Positions 24,849-34,131 of a DNA stretch of 64,000 bases are shown here, in pieces. The notes under the pieces are model-generated. The model ran no database searches. It was not told the DNA's origin and worked only from the letters and a program-made list of their open reading frames with translations. This DNA comes from an uncultured Paracoccaceae bacterium. Lineage in GTDB: Bacteria > Pseudomonadota > Alphaproteobacteria > Rhodobacterales > Rhodobacteraceae. Each line of letters opens with the position of its first letter. The stretch's first letter is position 1. The stretch covers positions 1 to 64,000 of the forward strand of contig CANMQJ010000009.1 of the NCBI GenBank assembly GCA_947500005.1. Direction: 5' to 3'. The translations under genes and the position numbers were made by a program.

Positions 24849-25259
24849 TCATGAACGGATACGCTCCAGCGCCCGGTCGGCAGCCATCGCAGCCTGCACC
24901 CGCTCCCAGGCGGCTTTGAGCTTGTAAAGCGGGCGAGCGATGTCGGAAAGCGCCTGCGCCTTTCTGTTGAGATGCATCTCGAACCACCCCCCGTGCGCAC
25001 AGCACTCGTCACTGACGAACAGCCGGGTGGTTCCCAGCTTCAGTTTTTGATCGACGAAGCTCAGCAGCATTTCCAGATCGGCTTCGTCTCGCACGGTTGG
25101 AATTTGTTTGGTTTCCAACGCTTTTTGCAACCGGTATGCTGCTTGTAAGACGAACCGGTCGTCCTCCGGTTCCCACAGGTCCGGAAGGATCACCTGAGCC
25201 CGGGCGCTGCACTTGAAATAGTCGAGCAGCGCAATTTCGAGAGAATCCTGATGTGACAT
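24849..25259 (-). CDS. Unknown protein, second gene of a coupled pair
   Basis: A 136-residue soluble protein. The ATG at 25259 is preferred over GTG 25262 because AAAGGAGG sits 7 bases before it. Its ATG overlaps the stop of the preceding gene by one base (TGATG), so the two are translationally coupled. Predicted mostly helical, with a cysteine pair in SDECCAHGGWF. No family recognised. It could be a two-gene accessory or defence module, but nothing in the sequence proves this. Confidence 0.6.
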   Translation of the reverse strand: MSHQDSLEIALLDYFKCSARAQVILPDLWEPEDDRFVLQAAYRLQKALETKQIPTVRDEADLEMLLSFVDQKLKLGTTRLFVSDECCAHGGWFEMHLNRKAQALSDIARPLYKLKAAWERVQAAMAADRALERIRS

Positions 25260-25618
25260 CACAGCACCTCCTTTGTGCCGGCAGGACCTGTGAGTTCTGC
25301 GAGCAGAGCGTCTGTTTCCTCGACGAGAAAGCAGATGTCGTGGATGTACGGTGCCTCGAGATCGAGCTCGGCGAAGTACGCCGATTCCGGTCGTTCGAAG
25401 TCATCGACATGCTCGAGCCGGAGCAAATCCCCGATCTGTCGCAGTTCCGATAGCGTCCGAACCGAAGGCGACGCTTCGTTACGAGCGCGGTTCATGAACC
25501 GTTGGACACGACCAAGCCAAGGTCGTCCCCCCAACAGCAATGCTATGTTCTGGAGTTCTTCCGATTTGTTGATGAGATAAAGATGCAGCACCGAGGGCTG
25601 CTCGGGAAAATCGAACAT
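25259..25618 (-). CDS. Unknown acidic protein, first gene of a coupled pair
   Basis: A 119-residue acidic, mostly helical protein. The start at 25618 (MFDFPEQPSV) is chosen because GGAGG lies 5 bases upstream; a further in-frame ATG at 25630 lacks a ribosome site. No recognisable domain. It is rich in Glu and Asp near the C-terminus (ICFLVEETDALLAEL). It is coupled to the next gene and lies between recombinase debris and the intact recombinases. Confidence 0.55.
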   Translation of the reverse strand: MFDFPEQPSVLHLYLINKSEELQNIALLLGGRPWLGRVQRFMNRARNEASPSVRTLSELRQIGDLLRLEHVDDFERPESAYFAELDLEAPYIHDICFLVEETDALLAELTGPAGTKEVL

Positions 25619-26100
25619 GTCGACCTCCATTTTTTGCTACCGACGGGATTGCCGGAGCTACAAGAGCGCGAACCTCCTTTTTCGCGCGTGTATTGGGGTT
25701 TCGTTCAGGAATCGGGTGAAGCCGTTTTTTCCGGTTCGTTGTCTCGCAAAGACGACGGCGAACCGGAAGAAATCGCGCTACCCTCTTCCCTTAAATTAGG
25801 AATTTCCCGCTGCCGGCAAACGAGCAGAATCAAACCTTCTTCCCGCTATGTCGGGTGGGTTCAGGAATCGCCGACAAAGCAATAAAATGACCTTTCGGGC
25901 CGATACGATGAGGGTCTGGTCACCCTTGAAGCAAGTCTTTTTCTTGGCTGCTGAGCGCAGGTCGAGGCAGATCTCCTCCTGAAGCCATAGACGGACCTCC
26001 CGCTATCACCACCATCACCAATCGTAGGGCGCGAAATTGAACCTCGGCGGCTCTGTCGGCAGCGATTGACGGAAGTTGAAGCGCCCAGCGGAAGATGTTG
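25619..26100. other. Gene-free stretch upstream of the unknown gene pair
   Basis: No credible gene on either strand; plus-strand frames here have poor codon character. The segment presumably holds the promoter of the unknown pair (minus strand), but I could not pick a convincing -35/-10 set. Confidence 0.35.
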
Positions 26101-26146
26101 AAAAAGGGATCACTCCATCCCGTGCGGGTGATGCTGCCCCTTTCTC
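26101..26146 (-). terminator. Probable terminator after the recombinase operon
   Basis: On the minus strand AAAGGG...CCCTTT and ATCAC...GTGAT form a bulged stem ending in TTTTT (26101-26105). It lies about 60-100 bp beyond the stop of the 442-residue recombinase gene. The bulge (GCAGC) makes it imperfect. Confidence 0.5.
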
Positions 26147-26203
26147 AACAGACGCCGGAAATAGAAGAAAAAACGGCAATCGGCGGAATTGGGCGGAACG
26201 GCA

Positions 26204-27532
26204 TCAGAGGATCAGCTCCGCCGGAATCGTACGCCGCCCTTCGATGAAATCTTGGAATTCGCCGGCGGATTTCATCCCCTCCGCATGATCATAATGCCGG
26301 AGTGTAATGGCCTCGTCGACGTGCCTCAGAAGCGTCTTCGCTGCGTAGGCGCCACCGATCAGGTTTTCCGAGGCTTCCGTGGCCACGTTGTCTCGAAACC
26401 GGTGGATCGGGATACGCACGCCGAACTCCTGCTCGGTCAGGTTACCCGTCAGTCGGCCCAGCTGTTTCGACGTGATCGCGCCCGGCTTCCCATGGACCGA
26501 TGGGAAGAGGTGAAGACCGTCGTCGAAAAGCGGACGATAGATCGAGCGATAGGTGTGCAGCGCGTCTGCGAGCCCGACATTCTCGAAGACCACGTCATAG
26601 CCTTCCCCGGCCTTGCGCGCCTCGGGGTACTTCAGGGCTTCCCCCGGAAGATCCACATGAATATGCGTCCGGTCGATCAGCGTCAGCGTCCTGTCGAATT
26701 CGAGCCAGGTCAGCGCGCGGGCGCGTTCAGGAAGGGCGGACCCCACCGCGAGGATGAGGCCGTTGCGAAAGAGCGTTGCGGCGCGGATGCCGCGCATGGG
26801 ACGCGCGTTGGCCTTCGCCATCATGCGGAAGCCCGACCGGTAGAGCATGCTTGCGCCCACGAGCTGGCTGCCGGTCTTTGTCGATGCCCCCTGCGCCCTT
26901 GCCCGCTCGCGCCAGTCTGCGGCCACGAAACTGCAGGCGTCCGAACGGAATTGCCCACGTGTCGCCACGACCAACCCGGCGAGGATCCTCTGCAGGTAGT
27001 TCGCGGCCGTGCCGGTGCTCGTCGGCAGCCGGTCGGACACCGGTTGAACGAGGCGGCAGGCATAGCTGTGAAACGCCGAGGCCGTGGGATGCAGCGGCAG
27101 CCCCTCTGCGTCACAATAGGTGGCCCAGCGTTCAAGAGCGGCCAAGACCGACTTCGTGTAATCGACACTCCAGATCGTCTTTCCGAGAACCGCCCGTCCC
27201 TTCTTCGAGATCGCGATCTGCTCGGAGAACGGCTCCTGCCAGTCGACCGGCAGAGACGCGATTCTCCGCGCCGCCGTCTCCCAAGCGCATCTGTCGGGCG
27301 CCTTCACGGAGACACGCGCTTCCCTGAGCACACGCGCGAAGTGCGCGGTCTGCTCCGTGCCCAAGGTCTCGGCGGCCACTCGCTGAAGGTGGGCGAACTC
27401 CGCGAAAGCTTTGGGGCCGACCTCGCCGACCCGCGCGGCCAAGTGTTGGGTCAGCGCCTCGCGCGACGGGGCAGCGTCCAAGGGCGATGCGTCGCGAAGC
27501 TTGCGCAGCATGGCAAGGTGATCGTTCATCAT
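26204..27532 (-). CDS. Tyrosine recombinase/integrase, second of a tandem pair
   Basis: A 442-residue protein starting MMNDHLAMLRKL. The C-terminal catalytic domain shows Arg in SALPERARALTW, HRFR (His377, Arg380), a further His at 404 and the nucleophile candidate Tyr414 in TLRHYDH. The usual set of catalytic residues therefore seems present. It follows the 701-residue recombinase by 38 bp, so the two are probably coexpressed. Tandem tyrosine recombinases act together in Tn554-like elements and other integrative elements; membership here is inferred. Confidence 0.8.
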   Translation of the reverse strand: MMNDHLAMLRKLRDASPLDAAPSREALTQHLAARVGEVGPKAFAEFAHLQRVAAETLGTEQTAHFARVLREARVSVKAPDRCAWETAARRIASLPVDWQEPFSEQIAISKKGRAVLGKTIWSVDYTKSVLAALERWATYCDAEGLPLHPTASAFHSYACRLVQPVSDRLPTSTGTAANYLQRILAGLVVATRGQFRSDACSFVAADWRERARAQGASTKTGSQLVGASMLYRSGFRMMAKANARPMRGIRAATLFRNGLILAVGSALPERARALTWLEFDRTLTLIDRTHIHVDLPGEALKYPEARKAGEGYDVVFENVGLADALHTYRSIYRPLFDDGLHLFPSVHGKPGAITSKQLGRLTGNLTEQEFGVRIPIHRFRDNVATEASENLIGGAYAAKTLLRHVDEAITLRHYDHAEGMKSAGEFQDFIEGRRTIPAELIL

Positions 27533-27570
27533 GTCATGTCCGGGAATTCGAGGGATCGACGGACGGCCGC

Positions 27571-29676
27571 TCACGCGGCCGTCCTCGTCTTGGTTTCGAG
27601 GTAGGTCTGCCAGCCGTCCATCACGAGTGTGTCGTCGAGCTCGGCATAGTATTCGACGGTCGTCTTCAGGCTTGTGTGACCAAGGAGGCGCTGGACGCGC
27701 GGCAAGTTGTCCATGCTTTCCTTGAGCCAGATCCAACCTATCAGGTGTCGGTATAGATGCGGATTGATCTGCACTCCGACCTGTTGATGGAGCATCCGTG
27801 TGACGCGGCTCAGGATCCCGCGATAGGGCGCGTTGGACTCGAACGTGCCGCCCTCCTGACGCGGAAACAGATACGGATTTTCCTTATCGTCCGGGTGCAG
27901 GAGGATCGGGCGGATCTTGTCGATATAGGTCCGCATCAGCCGGCTGGCGCGGTCCCCCAGGCGAACGACGTAGTCCGGATCGCCTGCCTTTCGCCCCTTC
28001 ACCTTTGGTGCCGGGATGGAAAGAACCGCCTCTCCGTCCTGGAACGCAATCCAGTCGAGCCGCGCTTCGATGACATTCGAACTGCGCGGCGCGCGCGTGA
28101 GCAGGATTTCATGCGCCAGAACAGCCGCGATATCGCGGGCCAAGCCGATGTCGATTGCGTCGAGGCGATCCGGGAGTATGCCCGTCTTCTTCCTCTTGTT
28201 CTTCCGTCGCCGATCGATCTCGGCGTTGATCCCCGCCATCACGGTCCCGGACAAGTCGATCGTCGACTGGATGCGGGATTCAGTGAACTCCCGCAGCTTC
28301 GTCTTGTTCTTGGGCGCAATCCCTCGGCGGCCGGTTTCGTAGAACCGTATCAGGGCTCGGATGTCCTCGACATCCTGTTCGGATGCGGCGGCGTAGCCGA
28401 TTGCGATCTTCTTCATCGCCTTGAGCACGGAAACGAGATAGCCGGTGTCCTTTCGCCCCCCGTTGGCTTCGAAGAGGGCTGCGGCCGCGGCGTGTAGGAC
28501 CTGGTAATCCGCGAGAGCACGAATGTCAGGCACGACGATGTCGTGCGACGCTGCCAGCGCCTTTGCCAGGGAGATGACGTAACCGCGGCGGGTCGCGATG
28601 GTGTCCTCGGACCAGCGGTCGTCGGTAGTCAGGAACCCGTATTCCCGCATCTTCGACTCCCGGCGCTCCACGCGCTCCGCCTTGGGGGTTTGCCTCGGCA
28701 ACCTCGACTTTTCAGCCATGCTCTTTTGAAGCCGGGCCTTCATCTTGGAAAGCGGATCCGCGTCCTGCTGCTCTTCTCGATCCAGTGCCTCAAGGAAAGC
28801 GTCGTAAGTCAGTCCGTCGCGGGAGATCTCTCCGGCCGCCCACGGAGCCACTTGAGTGTCGAACTCGGTCAGCAGCGCCTCGAGGGTGTCCGTGTCGATG
28901 CCGAATTTGTCGCGACGATCCGCGAATGGCGACGCCACGGCCTTGAACCCGAAGTGCGAGGTCGCCGGGTGGTTTTCCAGATGGCGAAGCAGCGTGACGA
29001 CGTTGCTCACATGCTTGCGGCACTTTGCTTCCGTGACGACGCCGGTCTCGAGCCGATATGCGAAGTACTCAGCGAGGGTCTTGGTCGTGATCTGGTAAGG
29101 CAGAATCCCGCGATCGAACAGGTAGACAATGAACGGGCCGGCCTTCAGTCTGCAATCCACCGGGATATCGGAGCCCTTCGCGGCTTCGTTGGCATCGGCC
29201 CAGATGCCGCCGATATCTGCGACACCGCGCGGCCGATTCCGAACGCCATGTTGGTCAATGGCTGCGAGGATGTCCGACTTGTAGGTCGAACGGCTACCTT
29301 TCGAGAGCCCGAGGCTGACCGCGTTGTGGCGCGCGAAGAACTCGAGGACGTCGTGCCGGCAGACCGGCCGATTTGCATACCAGTTCGCCTTGCCCATGAT
29401 CCAGCGGACCCGGCTGGCCAAGGTTCTCTGTCCAGCCTCTTCGAGCTTCACGACCAGTTCGCCGAAGGTCAAAGCCGTTGACCCGGCCGCAGCACGCACG
29501 AGGTCTCGCCGCGTTGCCCTCGAGAGCGCGGCCAAGGTCTTGTGCCGCGGCTTGAGGCCTTTGATCGAAAGAATATCGGATACGGATTTCTCGTTCAGAC
29601 CAGCCCGAATGGAAAGCGCGCGCATGCTCTCGCCGGTTTCTTTCATATGGGCCTGAAGTTCATCACGAAGTGTCAT
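27571..29676 (-). CDS. Large tyrosine recombinase/integrase with N-terminal HTH-like domain
   Basis: A 701-residue protein. The first 60 residues resemble an HTH (MRALSIRAGLNEKSVSDILS). The C-terminal catalytic domain has Arg in LTRAPRSSN, Lys in the beta-hairpin region, HLYRH (His640, Arg643), LGH (His667) and Tyr676/677 in TTVEYYAEL. It is far longer than simple phage integrases (about 350-420). It lies upstream of a second recombinase and downstream of an excisionase-like gene, all on the minus strand. Confidence 0.85.
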   Translation of the reverse strand: MTLRDELQAHMKETGESMRALSIRAGLNEKSVSDILSIKGLKPRHKTLAALSRATRRDLVRAAAGSTALTFGELVVKLEEAGQRTLASRVRWIMGKANWYANRPVCRHDVLEFFARHNAVSLGLSKGSRSTYKSDILAAIDQHGVRNRPRGVADIGGIWADANEAAKGSDIPVDCRLKAGPFIVYLFDRGILPYQITTKTLAEYFAYRLETGVVTEAKCRKHVSNVVTLLRHLENHPATSHFGFKAVASPFADRRDKFGIDTDTLEALLTEFDTQVAPWAAGEISRDGLTYDAFLEALDREEQQDADPLSKMKARLQKSMAEKSRLPRQTPKAERVERRESKMREYGFLTTDDRWSEDTIATRRGYVISLAKALAASHDIVVPDIRALADYQVLHAAAAALFEANGGRKDTGYLVSVLKAMKKIAIGYAAASEQDVEDIRALIRFYETGRRGIAPKNKTKLREFTESRIQSTIDLSGTVMAGINAEIDRRRKNKRKKTGILPDRLDAIDIGLARDIAAVLAHEILLTRAPRSSNVIEARLDWIAFQDGEAVLSIPAPKVKGRKAGDPDYVVRLGDRASRLMRTYIDKIRPILLHPDDKENPYLFPRQEGGTFESNAPYRGILSRVTRMLHQQVGVQINPHLYRHLIGWIWLKESMDNLPRVQRLLGHTSLKTTVEYYAELDDTLVMDGWQTYLETKTRTAA

Positions 29677-29703
29677 GTCATTCCTCTGGTGAAACTGCGA
29701 CCG

Positions 29704-29937
29704 TCACTCGTCGTCGAGCTCGAGATCCGGCCTTCCGTCATCAGAAGGTCGGGATCGGTGCTCGAAGAGGAGGACGTCTTCCTCCGTCGCGAACCAGCGA
29801 CGCCCCAGCTTCCGGGCTGGCAATTTCACCCGCCCTTCTCCGGTCGGACAACCCTTCCGGATCCAGTCGATTATGCAGCGCGGCGTGCATCTGAAACGAG
29901 CCGCAAGCTCTTCTGTCGTATATATTTTTCTTGCCAT
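29704..29937 (-). CDS. Excisionase-like HTH DNA-binding protein
   Basis: A 77-residue protein starting MARKIYTTEELAARF. A MerR-like/HTH_17 helix-turn-helix (TTEELAARFRCTPRCIIDWIRKG) is followed by KLGRRWFATEEDVLLFE, the pattern of excisionases and AlpA-like regulators. An ACAAGGAGAAAA ribosome site precedes it. It lies 27 bp before the large recombinase, as expected for a recombination directionality factor. Confidence 0.75.
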   Translation of the reverse strand: MARKIYTTEELAARFRCTPRCIIDWIRKGCPTGEGRVKLPARKLGRRWFATEEDVLLFEHRSRPSDDGRPDLELDDE

Positions 29938-30061
29938 TTCCGTTTTCTCCTTGTCCGGCATTACCGGAAGTAGGGAAACGAGGAAGGCAAACCCAAATGC
30001 CGCGACAGGAATTTCCTGTCGCGGCATCGAATTCTCGTCAGTTAGTCAAGTATGTGCCGTA

Positions 30062-31609
30062 TCAGTCAGTACCTGTCATGGGCAGATGGAACTGGACAAC
30101 ATTTTCTTCGGGGCCATCGTCCGCGTCCGGTGTATGGTGAGCGGTCGGGATGTGGCTCTGACCGCGCCGCAATTCGCGGAGGCGGCGTTCGTTGCGCTTA
30201 CGCTCGTTCAGCAGGAGTCGTGCCTGGATCTCGTCCCGGCGCCCCTGGATGGCCGAGGATTTTTCCCGCGCATCGCTCGTCGCATTGAACAGCCCCGGCA
30301 CTTCCTCGATCTGGTTCAGAATCGAGAGGATCTCGGCGATCTCTCCTTTCTTGAACTGAGACCGCTGCTGCTTGCTGAGGGCTCGACTGACTTCCCGGCC
30401 AGTCATGGGCTTGCCCGCGGCCGACACGCGCGCTCCCGCATCGGCGACGACCTGGATCCGGGAGGTATTCGCGCGGTCGTATTGCTGGACGACATGGAGC
30501 GCACTGAGGAAATGATAATCGGCGAAACGGGTCGCGAGATTAGCGGTCTCGACGTCGACCGGCCGGCGCGACTTTCCGAGAAGAAAATGCACGACCATGA
30601 GGTAGCGCAATACGGCGAAACCGATTCTCCGTATGAACGACTTCGGCAAGGCGCTTTGGCCCCATGTCTCACGTAGACCCGCCCACCATTCTCGCAGAAA
30701 AGGGAGAACGTCGTCGTTTAGAGTATAGGGCTCGCATGCGCCTTCCTGTGCGCACAGCGCGTCCCATGTATTTGCAAGGGTCTCGCGACGCTGCTCCACC
30801 CCTTCTCCCTCGAAATAGAGGAAGTGATCGAAGATGTCCGTGTCACTGCGTTCCAGCGCTACATAGTAATTGAATCTTTGGCAGAAACCATCGAGCATAC
30901 TGCCAAAATCGATTTCATCGTGCCAGGTTTCGTCGACTGACACCCCGTGAAACGTAAAATGCGGGCGTTCAATAACGAGCTTGATCTTCTCACTCTTGAG
31001 CCGATTAGCAACCGGCTTGTGCGAATAAGCGTCAAGACACCATTGTTTTATGCGACGGTAGTTGCTCTCCGTAAGTATGGAATTGAAGGCTTTCCCGGCT
31101 TCATCTTGAAACCAAAAGGATCCGTTGTTTTGGTCGAGTTCTACAATCCATTGTGCATCAGTGCATCCCGTGGCAAGGCGTACGGTTTCCGGGGTTGCCC
31201 CACGAGAAATGATACGGTCGACTTCTTCAGGAGCGAGCGTCTTCGAGGAACCAGAGGGTGCGAGACCGATCATCCACAGTGTCGGTAGGATTTTCCCTAC
31301 TCCGGGAACCTGGAGACTGGCACCGTTTTGCGTCAGATAGGACGCTGCGGTCATAACAACGTGCATGATGGGTAGGGCATAAGAGATGTCTGTGTCCTCG
31401 AAATGCCGCGCGATGCGCTCGAGGAAACTCCCGCGGGGTATGAGGCTGTGGATATCGAATTCGTCCGGTGCAGCTTTGATTGCGAGCATCTGAATAAGTG
31501 CGTCGCGTTCAGACTTCGTGAGACGACGCTTGCCCTTCTTGGTTCTAACGGTCAGTTGGTCGAAAAGGATCTGTTCTGCGGATGAAGTGGTGTTGCGTTT
31601 GGTTGTCAT
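30062..31609 (-). CDS. DUF3987-type (YfjI-like) protein of the mobile element
   Basis: A 515-residue soluble protein. The N-terminal half resembles DUF3987, a P-loop ATPase-like family common in prophages and integrative elements: the segment GLAPSGSSKT (about residue 113) looks like a relaxed Walker A. The C-terminus (about 425-500) is charged and helical (RRDEIQARLLLNERKRNERRLRELRR). The family is often linked to replication functions, but its exact role is unknown. It heads the minus-strand recombinase cluster and is divergent from the BREX operon. Confidence 0.6.
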   Translation of the reverse strand: MTTKRNTTSSAEQILFDQLTVRTKKGKRRLTKSERDALIQMLAIKAAPDEFDIHSLIPRGSFLERIARHFEDTDISYALPIMHVVMTAASYLTQNGASLQVPGVGKILPTLWMIGLAPSGSSKTLAPEEVDRIISRGATPETVRLATGCTDAQWIVELDQNNGSFWFQDEAGKAFNSILTESNYRRIKQWCLDAYSHKPVANRLKSEKIKLVIERPHFTFHGVSVDETWHDEIDFGSMLDGFCQRFNYYVALERSDTDIFDHFLYFEGEGVEQRRETLANTWDALCAQEGACEPYTLNDDVLPFLREWWAGLRETWGQSALPKSFIRRIGFAVLRYLMVVHFLLGKSRRPVDVETANLATRFADYHFLSALHVVQQYDRANTSRIQVVADAGARVSAAGKPMTGREVSRALSKQQRSQFKKGEIAEILSILNQIEEVPGLFNATSDAREKSSAIQGRRDEIQARLLLNERKRNERRLRELRRGQSHIPTAHHTPDADDGPEENVVQFHLPMTGTD

Positions 31610-32036
31610 TTTTCACCTCTGCCTTTGTTGTGGGCATGAAGTGCGTCCGGCGATTTCATCACGGAAACAAACACCGACACTTTTCTTTTAAGTTATTGAT
31701 TTACAATCATATTACTACAAGCCAAGAGCCGACATCAAGCCGACAAGCCGAGCTAAGCAAGACAAGCGCAGTGGTCGTAGCAGGCGAAGAGGGGTTCCTC
31801 GTCGGCTACCTTGAGTTCAAGGCTGGTATCCAGTTCTTTGGGGCGTCATACGTCGCGGTCACGAACGACATCTGCCATTGCGACAACGAGAATTTGCGGT
31901 GATGTGTTGGTTCAGACATCGAGCTGATGTCAACGGTGCGAGCCTGTCCTTACCTCCCCCGAAACGGCCTGAAGCAGAATAGTGAAAGGGTTCTTTTTTG
32001 TAGACCGTTCGTATTTTTCAGACTACCCGTAATCAT
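31610..32036. promoter_or_regulatory. Divergent control region between the mobile-element operon and BREX
   Basis: No gene. It contains an AT-rich tract (about 31678-31718) followed by repeats: CAAGCCAA at 31718 and two exact tandem copies of CAAGCCGA at 31736-31751. These could be regulator sites or iteron-like units. The BREX promoter is expected near 31980-32036, which includes a T-rich run, but no clear -35/-10 pair or operator for the WYL regulator stood out. Confidence 0.4.
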
Positions 32037-32912
32037 ATGATTTCCCATGGCCTTCATCAGATGACGCGGTGGCAGCGTGATCGTCGCGCCTTCATCGAGC
32101 ATCGCATCTATTGGCATGGCTCAATCGGTCTGGCCGATCTGATGGACGTGATGGAAATCAGTCGAGCCCAAGCCTCCAAGGATCTGAATGGGTATATCAC
32201 CGACCACCCAGATCACCTGCACTACGACAAGAGCGCCAGAACTTACGTCATGGGCACCGCATTCGAGGCGCACTACCTGGCGATAGACCCCGCCGAATAT
32301 CTTGCCGATCTCGCCGCGATCGCGAGGGGGGCTGCAGTGCCGAAGTCGGATTGGGTGGTTGATCTGCCCGATATTCTTGCCCCTACGACCCCGGCGCGTG
32401 GCCTGGACCCGTCAACCGTGCGCAATGTTCTGCTGGCCTGCACGCAGCATCGTCGGCTCGCTGTCAGATATCAATCGATGTCATCGCCAGAACCGACGGA
32501 ACGTGAGATCGCGCCACATGGCCTGGCGCATGACGGGTTCCGCTGGCACGCGAGAGCCTGGTGTCTAAGGGATGGCATTTTCAAGGATTTCGTATTGGGG
32601 CGTATCCTGTCCAGTTCCCTCGGCGACCTGTCGCATGTCGATGCCAGTGCAGACACGGATTGGTCAGAAACCGTGAAACTTGAAATCGCGACGCATCCCG
32701 GTCTGTCCGAGAACCAGCGGCGCGTCATCGAATTGGACTACGGAATGACTGGTGGCGTAGCGGAAATTCCCGTTCGGAAGTCTCTCCTTTTCTACACCCT
32801 CAAGCGCCTCGGGCTCGACATGGAGCCCGACTCGCGACTACCGCAGGATCAGCATATCATTCTGGTCAACCGAACAGAGATAAATTCTGCACTTTCAAGG
32901 AGAGCCACGTGA
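32037..32912 (+). CDS. brxR: BREX operon regulator with WYL domain
   Basis: A 291-residue regulator. An N-terminal winged HTH (about 15-60; GSIGLADLMDVMEISRAQASKDL) is followed by a WYL domain (about 140-210; RLAVRYQSMSS... IAPHGLAHDGFRWHARAWC) and a C-terminal WCX-like extension. It lies first in the BREX operon, matching BrxR repressors. WYL domains sense nucleotides or nucleic acid. The ATG at 32037 has no good ribosome site; ATG at 32061 (MTRWQRDRRAF) is an alternative start. It overlaps brxA by 4 bp. Confidence 0.88.
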   Translation: MISHGLHQMTRWQRDRRAFIEHRIYWHGSIGLADLMDVMEISRAQASKDLNGYITDHPDHLHYDKSARTYVMGTAFEAHYLAIDPAEYLADLAAIARGAAVPKSDWVVDLPDILAPTTPARGLDPSTVRNVLLACTQHRRLAVRYQSMSSPEPTEREIAPHGLAHDGFRWHARAWCLRDGIFKDFVLGRILSSSLGDLSHVDASADTDWSETVKLEIATHPGLSENQRRVIELDYGMTGGVAEIPVRKSLLFYTLKRLGLDMEPDSRLPQDQHIILVNRTEINSALSRRAT

Positions 32913-33529
32913 GCGGCGTGCAGCAGCATCAGTATCGGATGTCGTTTGTCGTGGGTGGGCTCTTTCTGAACGAAAGCCAGGTGGTGGCCGGGCTTCATGT
33001 TGAAGGCGAGCCTTGGGAACAGACCATTCATCGCGCCTTGGACGAAGGCGCAACGTCACTTCCGAAAATAGCTTCCAACCGGCGCACCCTACGCGAGATA
33101 TCGAACCGGCTGAGGCACCTTAACGCCGAGGAACGCCGCTTCATGCTATGCGATGCAGATCGCACGGACCAACGGGCGCTGCTCTGGCTTGCCGCGTGCC
33201 GCACTTACCGCTTCGTGGGGGAATTCGCTGTAGAGGTGATCCGGGAAAGACACCTTTCCTATCAGTTTGATCTGCCCCTGGAGGCGTTCGACATCCTGTT
33301 TGACGCAAAGGCAGAATGGAGCAACGAACTGGCCAAGCTCAGCGCCTCGACAAGAAAGAAGTTGCGGCAAGTTCTATTCCGGATCATGCGTGAAGCCGAA
33401 ATCCTTTCCGGGGATGGACGAATCCAATCAGCCATTCTTTCGCCGCGTTTGAAAGTTCTTCTCGAAGAAAACAACGCCGGCGAACTGGCTTATTTTCCCG
33501 GTATTCCGTTGACGGAGCGTAGCAGTTGA
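32909..33529 (+). CDS. brxA: BREX protein BrxA (DUF1819)
   Basis: A 206-residue protein beginning at GTG 32909 with AAGGAGAGCC upstream. It matches the BrxA/DUF1819 family (MSFVVGGLFLNESQVVAGL... near the start). BrxA is a small NusB-like, DNA-binding component of type I BREX; it is needed in some systems and its exact step is unsettled. Its stop overlaps the brxB start. Confidence 0.9.
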   Translation: MSGVQQHQYRMSFVVGGLFLNESQVVAGLHVEGEPWEQTIHRALDEGATSLPKIASNRRTLREISNRLRHLNAEERRFMLCDADRTDQRALLWLAACRTYRFVGEFAVEVIRERHLSYQFDLPLEAFDILFDAKAEWSNELAKLSASTRKKLRQVLFRIMREAEILSGDGRIQSAILSPRLKVLLEENNAGELAYFPGIPLTERSS

Positions 33530-34128
33530 AGCCTGAATTGAATCGCAAGGAGCGTGCCGAACACCTCCATCGGGTTATTACGAGCGAGCGGTTTCTGACG
33601 AAGCAGGGCCTCGGCAACGAAGTACCGTTCTTCATATGCCCCTTCCCGGCCTCTGAAGGCCTGACCATGATCGAGGACCGCAAGGACCTCGTGTCTCGCG
33701 TCGGCCATTCCGGCGTGCGCGTGCTTGACCTCAGCCTCTATGACCTCTCCCTGGAAATCCTTGAAGAACGTGGCATCCTTGAACAAATCCTCGAAATCGA
33801 GGCCGACAGCGAGAAATCCGAGATCAAGGACCTGCTGCAGGGCGTGCTTGATCCGGCGACCCACATTGTGCCCCGGATCGGTGCCGCCATCGAGGCGGAG
33901 CCGCATGACGTGATCTTCCTGTCCGGCGTCGGCGAGGTCTACCCGTTCATCCGGTCCCATAACGTCCTGAACAATCTCCAGAGCACCGCGAAGGTGGCAC
34001 CGACGGTGCTCTTCTTTCCGGGCAGCTACACCCACGCCTTGGCGACGGGCGCGTCACTGGATCTTTTTGGCCAGTTGCACGACGACAAGTATTACCGCGC
34101 CTTCAATATCCTGAATTACGAGGTCTGA
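33526..34128 (+). CDS. brxB: BREX protein BrxB (DUF1788)
   Basis: A 200-residue protein of the BrxB/DUF1788 family. The start is TTG at 33526, overlapping the brxA stop (TTGA), with GGAG 8 bases upstream. Conserved-looking segments include IEDRKDLVSRVG near 50-60, FLSGVGEVYPFIRSHNVL near 130 and LFFPGSYTH near 165. It is a core BREX component thought to bridge other BREX proteins. Confidence 0.9.
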   Translation: MKPELNRKERAEHLHRVITSERFLTKQGLGNEVPFFICPFPASEGLTMIEDRKDLVSRVGHSGVRVLDLSLYDLSLEILEERGILEQILEIEADSEKSEIKDLLQGVLDPATHIVPRIGAAIEAEPHDVIFLSGVGEVYPFIRSHNVLNNLQSTAKVAPTVLFFPGSYTHALATGASLDLFGQLHDDKYYRAFNILNYEV

Positions 34129-34131
34129 CCC

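Noticed and set aside
25502..25885. Plus-strand 127-codon frame
   Set aside because: It overlaps the start of the coupled unknown pair, has no ribosome site and no domain.
23492..26203. A left-border att copy of the tRNA-Phe 3' end
   Set aside because: I searched by eye for pieces of the tRNA 3' end and found none; integration into this tRNA remains inferred only.
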